DNA of 6,331 bases, taken from Alphaproteobacteria bacterium UBA7691 (GTDB taxonomy: Bacteria > Pseudomonadota > Alphaproteobacteria > Ferrovibrionales > Ferrovibrionaceae). Each line of letters opens with the position of its first letter. The first letter of the stretch is position 1. Location of the stretch: assembly GCA_002482765.1 (NCBI GenBank), contig DLGP01000001.1, positions 1 to 6,331 on the forward strand, written 5' to 3'. Made by a program: the position numbers and the translations under genes. The notes beneath the pieces are model-generated. The model saw nothing but the letters and a program-made list of their open reading frames with translations. It ran no database searches and was not told the DNA's origin. Of this stretch, positions 1-4,843 are shown piece after piece.

Positions 1-1
1 C

Positions 2-1123
2 TTTATCGGCGGCCAGCAGCAATTGCTGCGGGTGGATCGTGAACGCAGTGCCGCACCGGCCCAGGCAGCAACGCAGACACTGATCGAAACCGCGCTGGCG
101 GCACTTGAAGATGTGGATGCCGTGATTGTTTCGGATTACGCCAAGGGCGTGGTGGGCGATGCCTTGCTGGCTGCTTTGCTGCCGGCGGCGCGGCAGCGCA
201 ACCTGCCGGTGCTGGTGGATCCCAAGGGCGAGGATTATGCGCGGTATCGCGGTGCCTCGCTGGTGACGCCGAACCAGAAGGAAGCGGCGCTGGCGGCCGG
301 CATCGGCTGCCACAATGATGCCGAGGCGGAAGCTGCCGGGCGCAAGCTGATCCAGGCCTGCGGCATTGATGCGGCCTTGATCACGCGCGGCGCCCAGGGC
401 ATGACCCTGGTGGCCGGTGATGCCATGCCGGTGCTGCATCTGCCGGCTGTGGCGCGCGAAGTGTTTGACGTGTCGGGCGCTGGCGATACCGTGGTGGCGG
501 CCCTGGCCGTGGGGCTGGCTGCCGGCCTGCCGCTGGCCCAGGCGGCGCGGATCGCCAATGCAGCGGCCGGCATCGTGGTTGCAAAAGTGGGCACTGCCGT
601 GGTGCTGCCCGAGGAATTGCGCGCCGCGCTGCACCTGCCCGATCCGCTTGGCCTGGATGGCAAGGTGGCAACCTTGGCGCAGGCGATGGATGTGGTGGCG
701 CGCTGGCGCCTGCGCGGTGAACGCATCGGTTTCACCAATGGCTGTTTTGACCTGCTGCATGCCGGCCATCTGGCGCTGCTGGCCGAAGCCCGCAGCAAAT
801 GCGACCGGCTGATCGTGGCGATCAACGCCGATAGTTCAGTACGCAAGCTGAAAGGCCCGGAACGCCCGGTGCAGAACGAGCAGCATCGCGCCCGTCTGCT
901 GGCGGCGCTCAGCCTGGTTGATCTGGTGATTGTGTTCGAGGAAGACACGCCGGTGCATCTGCTGCAAGGGTTGCGGCCCGATCTGTTGATCAAGGGCGGT
1001 GATTACGGCATCGATCAGGTGGTGGGCGCCGATATTGTGCTGGGCTATGGCGGCGAGGTGCAGGTCTCGCGCCTGGTGGCAGGCCAGAGCACTACGGCCA
1101 CGATCCAGAAATTGCGGAGCTGA
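2..1123 (+). CDS. hldE: Bifunctional heptose-7-phosphate kinase / heptose-1-phosphate adenylyltransferase, 5' end missing
   Basis: HldE (RfaE) acts in the cytoplasm in ADP-heptose synthesis for the LPS inner core. It phosphorylates D-glycero-D-manno-heptose 7-phosphate at C1, and after dephosphorylation adenylates heptose 1-phosphate. The reading frame is open from base 2 and the start codon lies off the left edge. The 373 visible residues lack roughly the first 100 of a ~480-residue family member. The N-terminal PfkB/ribokinase domain shows LLRVDRE near its visible start, DPKG (bases 218-229) and the anion-hole/catalytic GAGD (476-487). The C-terminal nucleotidyltransferase domain starts near base 725 with FTNGCFDLLHAGH, which contains the HxGH motif (758-769). 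It continues with GPERPVQ, KGGDY (992-1006) and the terminal GQSTTATIQK. Both activities therefore look intact. It stops with TGA three bases before the next start, so it probably heads or sits within the downstream operon. Identity is secure. Confidence 0.96.
   Translation, partial: FIGGQQQLLRVDRERSAAPAQAATQTLIETALAALEDVDAVIVSDYAKGVVGDALLAALLPAARQRNLPVLVDPKGEDYARYRGASLVTPNQKEAALAAGIGCHNDAEAEAAGRKLIQACGIDAALITRGAQGMTLVAGDAMPVLHLPAVAREVFDVSGAGDTVVAALAVGLAAGLPLAQAARIANAAAGIVVAKVGTAVVLPEELRAALHLPDPLGLDGKVATLAQAMDVVARWRLRGERIGFTNGCFDLLHAGHLALLAEARSKCDRLIVAINADSSVRKLKGPERPVQNEQHRARLLAALSLVDLVIVFEEDTPVHLLQGLRPDLLIKGGDYGIDQVVGADIVLGYGGEVQVSRLVAGQSTTATIQKLRS
1116..1119 (+). promoter_or_regulatory. 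Ribosome binding site for the FAD oxidoreductase TTG start
   Basis: GGAG lies inside the last codons of hldE, seven bases before the TTG at 1127. It supports use of that TTG. The hldE stop at 1121-1123 is in the same frame, so only TTG 1127 or a later codon can serve as start. The next GTG codons (1139, 1142) would cut into the first beta strand of the FAD-binding fold. Confidence 0.6.
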
Positions 1124-1126
1124 GCC

Positions 1127-2320
1127 TTGCGGCTCGATGTGGTGATATTGGGCGGCGGCATCGCCGGGCTGTGGCTGCTGGCGCGGCTGCGCGCGCGTGG
1201 CTATCGCGCCCTGTTGCTGGAACAGGCGCAGCTCGGCGCCGGACAGACCCTGGCTTCGCAGGGCATCATCCATGGCGGGCTGAAATATGCCATCGACCGC
1301 AAGCTGGGCCAGGATAGTGCCGCGCTGGCCGACATGCCGGGGCGCTGGCGCGCCTGCCTGGCCGGCAGTGGCGAAATAAACCTTGGCCCTGGTTTGCTGG
1401 CCGCCGAGCGGCATCTGTTCTGGGCGCGGCGCAATCTGGCCAGCCGCATGGCCGGCTTTTTCGGCAGCAAGCTGGTGCGTGGCCGGGTTGAGACTTTGCC
1501 ACCGGAAGCCTGGCCCGCAGCTTTGCGTGACCCGCAGCATGTTGGCGCGGTTTATGCCCTGGATGAATGTGTGCTGAATGTGCCGGCCCTGCTGGCGCGG
1601 CTGCTGGCGCTCAATCCCGCTGCGATCAAACAGGTGAGTGGCGAAACCAGGCTCAGTATGGCCGAGGATCATGTGGTGCTTGATTGCCTGGATGGCGATG
1701 GCCGGCCGCGCCGATTGCAGGCCAGCCATGTGGTGGCCACGGCCGGTGCCGGCAACGAAGCCTTGCTGGCCCGGATGGGCCTGGCGCCGGCCCTGGCGCA
1801 GCGCCGGCCATTGCAGATGCTGCTGCTGGATAATGCCCCGGCGCCGCTCTGGGCGCATTGTTTCGATACCAGCGACAAGCCGCGCGTCACCATCACCACA
1901 CATCACCGCCGCGATGGCAGCCTAGTCTGGTATGTCGGCGGGCTGCTGGCCGAACAGGGCGCCGGCCAGGATGAAGCCACCTTGATTCAGGCGGCGCGCC
2001 GCGAATTTGCCCAGCTTTTGCCCAGGCTGGATTTCAGCCGCAGCCGCTATGCCGGCCTGCGGGTGGATCGCGCCGAGGGCGCCACCGATGATGGCAGCAA
2101 GCCGGAAGGCCCGGTTTTGCGCCAGCCAGCCGATTGGGCCGGTCGCTGCCTGCTGGCCTGGCCGACCAAGCTGGCGCTGGCGCCGCAACTGGCCGATCAG
2201 GTGTTGGCCTGGCTGCCGGTGCCAGCCGCCGCCGATGCGGCAGTCGACCTGGCGGATTGGGCCGCGCCCGGCATCGCCGCGGCACCATGGGATTGTGCCG
2301 CCTGGCGGGAGGCGGCATGA
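1127..2320 (+). CDS. FAD-dependent oxidoreductase, DAO/GlpD-like fold, substrate unknown
   Basis: This 397-residue protein begins with a Rossmann FAD-binding motif: VVILGGGIAG at residues 5-14 (GxGxxG), followed by acidic E32 at the end of the second strand, which in this fold binds the FAD ribose. SQGIIHGGLKY at 44-54 resembles the SxxxIHGGLRY-type segment of glycerol-3-phosphate dehydrogenases. A second FAD-contact segment, VVATAGAGNE, lies at 202-211. At the C-terminus, where DAO enzymes usually carry a glycine-rich FAD loop, this protein has WPTKLALAPQLADQ (345-358). The fold is clear, but the substrate cannot be assigned. It is not a standard GlpA/GlpD, which is longer. No signal peptide or membrane helix is seen, so it is probably cytoplasmic or loosely membrane-associated. 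The TTG start follows the hldE stop by three bases, and the stop overlaps the aldo/keto reductase start (ATGA). The location suggests a role in envelope sugar or polyol metabolism; that is inference. Confidence 0.88.
   Translation: MRLDVVILGGGIAGLWLLARLRARGYRALLLEQAQLGAGQTLASQGIIHGGLKYAIDRKLGQDSAALADMPGRWRACLAGSGEINLGPGLLAAERHLFWARRNLASRMAGFFGSKLVRGRVETLPPEAWPAALRDPQHVGAVYALDECVLNVPALLARLLALNPAAIKQVSGETRLSMAEDHVVLDCLDGDGRPRRLQASHVVATAGAGNEALLARMGLAPALAQRRPLQMLLLDNAPAPLWAHCFDTSDKPRVTITTHHRRDGSLVWYVGGLLAEQGAGQDEATLIQAARREFAQLLPRLDFSRSRYAGLRVDRAEGATDDGSKPEGPVLRQPADWAGRCLLAWPTKLALAPQLADQVLAWLPVPAAADAAVDLADWAAPGIAAAPWDCAAWREAA
2307..2312 (+). promoter_or_regulatory. Ribosome binding site for the aldo/keto reductase
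   Basis: GGGAGG lies four bases before ATG 2317, inside the last codons of the oxidoreductase. The reading frame is open further upstream, to about base 2134, and this site decides the start at 2317. The aldo/keto reductase fold also begins right there (MKLRPLGHSGLMVSPLGLGT). Confidence 0.7.
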
Positions 2321-3126
2321 AACTGCGCCCGCTCGGCCATAGCGGCCTGATGGTCAGCCCGTTGGGGCTTGGCACCGTCAAACTTGGGCGAAATGAGGGC
2401 GTGAAATACCCCTCGGGTTTTGACCTGCCTGATGATGCCGCTGCCCTGGCGTTGCTGGAAGCCGCTTGCGATTTGGGCATCAACCTGCTGGATACGGCGC
2501 CGGCCTATGGTCTGGCCGAAGCCCGGCTGGGCCGCCTGCTGCCGCGCATAGCCGGGCGCCGGCGCGAGGATTGGCTGCTGGTGAGCAAGGCCGGCGAAAA
2601 TTTTGACCATGGCGTTTCGCAGTATGATTTTTCGGCCGAAGCGGTGCGCGCTTCGGTGCTGCGTTCGCTACAGCGGCTCGATACGCCTTATCTGGATGCG
2701 GTGTTGCTGCATTCCGATGGCGTGGACGAGGCTGGCGCACGTTTCCTGCCGGCTGTGGCGGCATTGGAGCAATTGAAGCGCGAAGGCCTGATCCGGCTCA
2801 GCGGTTTTTCCGGCAAAAGCTTGGCCGGTGGTATGCGAATGATCGATTGCGTCGACCTGCTGATGGTGACCTATAATGAACACGAAACCGAGCAGCGACC
2901 GCTGATCGAACTGGCCGGTCAGCGCGGGCGTGGCGTGCTGGTGAAGAAGGCGCTGGCCAGCGGCCATAGCCAGGCGCCGGGCGCTGCGCTGGCGGCGGCG
3001 CTGGCGGTGCCGGGGGTTTCGTCGGTGGTGGTGGGCACGCTGTCGCCCGGACATTTGCGGGCGAATATGGCAGCGGTGGCGGGCCAGGCAGCGGCGATTG
3101 GCCAGACTGAGGTAAGGACAGGATGA
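2317..3126 (+). CDS. Aldo/keto reductase
   Basis: NAD(P)H-dependent aldo/keto reductases interconvert aldehydes or ketones and alcohols in the cytoplasm. This 269-residue protein opens with the family's N-terminal hairpin and first strand (LRPLGHSGLMVSPLGLGT, residues 3-20). It shows the full catalytic tetrad: D59 and Y64 in LLDTAPAYG, K91 in LLVSKAG and H132 in VLLHSDG. The cofactor side appears as SGFSGK (162-167), TYNEHE (185-190), GVLVKKALASG (206-216) and the terminal VSSVVVGTLSPGHL (234-247). It is shorter than the usual 300-330 residues but keeps all core elements, so it should be active. The start overlaps the oxidoreductase stop and its own stop overlaps the next start, both as ATGA, so translation is probably coupled. 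Pairing with an FAD oxidoreductase suggests linked oxidation and reduction steps on one substrate class; that is inference, and the substrate is unknown. Confidence 0.92.
   Translation: MKLRPLGHSGLMVSPLGLGTVKLGRNEGVKYPSGFDLPDDAAALALLEAACDLGINLLDTAPAYGLAEARLGRLLPRIAGRRREDWLLVSKAGENFDHGVSQYDFSAEAVRASVLRSLQRLDTPYLDAVLLHSDGVDEAGARFLPAVAALEQLKREGLIRLSGFSGKSLAGGMRMIDCVDLLMVTYNEHETEQRPLIELAGQRGRGVLVKKALASGHSQAPGAALAAALAVPGVSSVVVGTLSPGHLRANMAAVAGQAAAIGQTEVRTG
3114..3118 (+). promoter_or_regulatory. Ribosome binding site for the 147-residue unknown protein
   Basis: AAGGA lies four bases before ATG 3123, within the last codons of the aldo/keto reductase. It supports the small unknown gene as a genuinely translated one. 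Confidence 0.55.
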
Positions 3127-3566
3127 GCGACGACAGCGGCGGGCCGAACGAGGCGGCAGAACAGGAATTCCTGGCTTTTGGCTGGCAACGGGCACAGGTC
3201 AACGCGCCCGACACTGGAAGTGGAAAACGCCTTGTGGAAGGCTTCCGTCATGGCGATTTTGCCGCCTATGATAGCCCGGCGGGATGGGAAGTGGTGGCTT
3301 TGCCGGCGGATATGCTGCTGGGGCGGCTGCCCAGCGTCTCAGCGGTGCGCCGTTTTGCGCAGAAATGTGTCAGTTTTCCGGCCCAGCCCAACGGCGCCGT
3401 GATCGGCGCAGCGCGGCAGGCGATGTTGCAGGCGGTGGAGGAGGAATTAACGTTGGCACGGCAGGCAGCACACCTTCTGGAAGCGAAGATCGACGACCTG
3501 CTCTCCAGCGTGGACGATATCCGCGCCAAGGCCATTCTTTTTGCGCGTGACGACGATACGCCATGA
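3123..3566 (+). CDS. Protein of unknown function with C-terminal probable coiled coil
   Basis: I do not recognise this 147-residue protein. The first ~35 residues are polar and acidic (MSDDSGGPNEAAEQ) and look disordered. Residues 36-90 have mixed hydrophobic content with several aromatics (GFRHGDFAAYD, GWEVVALPADMLLGRLP), compatible with a small folded domain. Residues 94-142 are a continuous amphipathic helix with heptad-like spacing of Leu, Ile, Val and Ala (for example EEELTLARQAAHLLEAKIDDL), probably a coiled coil for oligomerisation or partner binding. There is no signal peptide, membrane segment or metal-binding cluster. The gene has a Shine-Dalgarno site and overlaps both neighbours by ATGA, and its codon use and GC content match them. 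It is therefore very likely a real gene, co-translated with the aldo/keto reductase and the CNB protein. A scaffold or partner role for the CNB protein is possible but unproven. Confidence 0.85.
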   Translation: MSDDSGGPNEAAEQEFLAFGWQRAQVNAPDTGSGKRLVEGFRHGDFAAYDSPAGWEVVALPADMLLGRLPSVSAVRRFAQKCVSFPAQPNGAVIGAARQAMLQAVEEELTLARQAAHLLEAKIDDLLSSVDDIRAKAILFARDDDTP

Positions 3567-4369
3567 AAGAGGGCGAGGTAATTTTTGAGCGCGGTGAAGT
3601 TATCCTGCGCGAAGGTGAGGGCGGCAATGTCGCCTATCTGGTGATTGATGGCCAGGTGGCGATCTATACCGGCGAAAAAGGCGCGCGCAAGAAGCTGGCC
3701 GTGATCACCAATGGCGGCGTGTTTGGCGAGATGGCGCTGATTGATCCGGCGCCACGCATTGCCAATGCAGCAGCCGTGACGCGCACGCGCTGCATGCGCA
3801 TCACCCGCACCGTTCTGGAACGCGCATTGGATGCCGGGCCGCCGCTGACCCGCTATCTGCTGCAAAGCTTTATCCGCAATATCCGCACCGCTTCCGGGGT
3901 TTCCTTCGTCAAGGCGCCGATGGAGCCGGAACCGGCCGAACTGATCGTCTCCGAACGCAGCAACCGGGTGCTGCATCGCCGCGCCTATGGCCATGGCGAT
4001 ATCATTTTTCGCCAGGACAGCGAGGGCAATGCTGCCTACCTGATCCAGAGCGGCGAGGTGGACTTGATGCGCGAGGATGCCAGCGGCCAGAGCATATTGA
4101 TCCGTCGCTTGGGTGCCGGCGAAGTCTTTGGCGAAATGGCGCTGCTGGATGCGCAGCCGCGTTATGCCACGGCGGTGGCGCGCAATGGCGCCACGCTGGA
4201 AATTCTGCGCAGCGACAATTTCAACACATTGCTGGCCGATGCGCCGCCGATTGTGCGCGCCCTGATGCGTATCTATGCCGGCATGATCCGCTCGCAGGCA
4301 CCACGCCAGGCAACGCCAGCAGCGCCAGCGGCAGAGCCGGCAAGCGACACGGACATTCCGCAGGATTAG
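3563..4369 (+). CDS. Tandem cyclic-nucleotide-binding domain protein without output domain
   Basis: This 268-residue protein holds two CNB (Crp/PKA-regulatory-like) beta-barrel domains. The first covers residues ~4-105 and carries the phosphate-binding cassette FGEMALIDPAPRIANAA, with E56 and R65. The second covers ~137-242 and carries FGEMALLDAQPRYATAVA, with E191 and R200. In known CNB proteins the Glu contacts the ribose and the Arg the cyclic phosphate, so both sites could bind cAMP or cGMP. The second site is closer to the consensus, with R-x-A-T after the Arg. There is no helix-turn-helix, kinase, cyclase or transporter domain, only a disordered Ala/Pro-rich tail (~247-268). The start is fixed: an in-frame TGA lies at 3548-3550, and ATG 3563 overlaps the previous stop. 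No good Shine-Dalgarno site is visible, so translation may depend on coupling. It is probably a sensor or regulatory subunit acting through a partner, perhaps the coiled-coil protein just upstream (inference). Confidence 0.92.
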   Translation: MKEGEVIFERGEVILREGEGGNVAYLVIDGQVAIYTGEKGARKKLAVITNGGVFGEMALIDPAPRIANAAAVTRTRCMRITRTVLERALDAGPPLTRYLLQSFIRNIRTASGVSFVKAPMEPEPAELIVSERSNRVLHRRAYGHGDIIFRQDSEGNAAYLIQSGEVDLMREDASGQSILIRRLGAGEVFGEMALLDAQPRYATAVARNGATLEILRSDNFNTLLADAPPIVRALMRIYAGMIRSQAPRQATPAAPAAEPASDTDIPQD

Positions 4370-4379
4370 CTCCTAACCC
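4363..4379. other. Short inverted repeat spanning the convergent stop codons
   Basis: GGATTAG (4363-4369) and CTAACCC (4373-4379) can form a 7-position stem around a three-base loop, CTC. Read as minus-strand RNA every position pairs, one as G-U. Read as plus-strand RNA there is one A-C mismatch. The two TAG stop codons of the facing genes are part of the stem. A further GCAGGA/TCCTGC pair (4360-4365 and 4392-4397) lies around it. No T-run follows on either strand, so this is not a convincing intrinsic terminator. Confidence 0.3.
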
Positions 4380-4843
4380 CGGCGCGGCACTTCCTGCAAG
4401 CTGCGGATCAGCACGGCATTCACCGTGGGGCCGCGCAGCGCGCGGTTGATCTGATACAGCAGGCGGCGCTTCATTGCTTCCAGATCCTGGTCGGTGATGC
4501 GGCCATTCTGGCCCAGCGGCTCGCGGTTGAGTTCCAGGATCACCGCGTTGTAGACGCGCGGCATCATGTTATCCACGGCCTGGGCATTCTCGGTGGTGCC
4601 GCAATCCAGCGTGAAGGTCATGATGATGGTGCCGGGCGGCTTGCCTGCCACCGGCGCCACCGGCGCCGTCACAGCTTCCACGGTCAACAGCGGATTGAGC
4701 ACCGGCGGGCGTTCCACCGGCTTGTTAGGATCGGCCTTTTTCTTCTCCTGTGCGCGGGCATGCAGCGGCAATGCCGCCAGCAGCAGGGCAAGCAGCAGAT
4801 GGCGGCGGTTCAGGCAGGGCTCAGGCGCGTTCCCGTGTGGCAT
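4373..4843 (-). CDS. Exported FliL-like protein
   Basis: This 156-residue protein has a signal peptide: a basic n-region (LNRRH, 11-15), a hydrophobic core (LLLALLLAALPL) and a likely signal peptidase site ARA|Q after residue 31. A proline-rich linker follows (~37-70). The mature domain (~71-156) has a strand-type segment GTIIMTFTLDC, then MPRVYNAVILELNREPL, a charged helix (DLEAMKRRLLYQINRAL) and a closing NAVLIRSLQEVP. This order resembles the periplasmic domain of flagellar basal-body protein FliL, but the similarity is judged by eye and moderate. A FliL-like envelope protein unrelated to flagella is equally possible. Classic FliL keeps an N-terminal membrane anchor, whereas this one appears cleavable. 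ATG 4843 is chosen because it places the signal peptide correctly. It overlaps the end of prfC by 23 bases without an obvious Shine-Dalgarno site, suggesting coupling to prfC. Confidence 0.75.
   Translation of the reverse strand: MPHGNAPEPCLNRRHLLLALLLAALPLHARAQEKKKADPNKPVERPPVLNPLLTVEAVTAPVAPVAGKPPGTIIMTFTLDCGTTENAQAVDNMMPRVYNAVILELNREPLGQNGRITDQDLEAMKRRLLYQINRALRGPTVNAVLIRSLQEVPRRG
4647..4667. repeat. Short GC-rich tandem repeat within the FliL-like gene
   Basis: Two perfect copies of GCCACCGGC plus a third partial GCC lie in the proline/valine-rich linker of the exported protein, where they encode APVAPVAG on the minus strand. The period is 9 bases, so changes in copy number would keep the frame and only alter linker length. 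Confidence 0.5.

Noticed and set aside
235..993. Long minus-strand open frame opposite hldE
   Set aside because: It is antisense to a conserved enzyme and its translation is Ser/Arg/Ala-rich low-complexity sequence, typical of shadow frames in GC-rich DNA.
836..1906. 356-codon minus-strand open frame across hldE and the oxidoreductase
   Set aside because: It spans two conserved genes on the opposite strand, with His/Gln/Ala-rich translation and no recognisable domain, so it is a GC-driven shadow.
2134..2316. Longer form of the aldo/keto reductase starting at 2134
   Set aside because: The added 61 residues are Gly/Ala/Arg-rich and overlap the oxidoreductase. GGGAGG before ATG 2317 and the family's usual N-terminus fix the start there.
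2847..2877. Possible internal promoter: TATAAT at 2872-2877 with a TTGCGT about 19 bases upstream
   Set aside because: The -35-like element is poor and the spacing is long. TATAAT simply encodes part of the conserved TYN segment of the aldo/keto reductase.
3266..3994. 242-codon minus-strand open frame opposite the unknown and CNB genes
   Set aside because: The plus-strand CNB gene is certain. This frame has no recognisable domain or ribosome binding site and its composition is that of a shadow.
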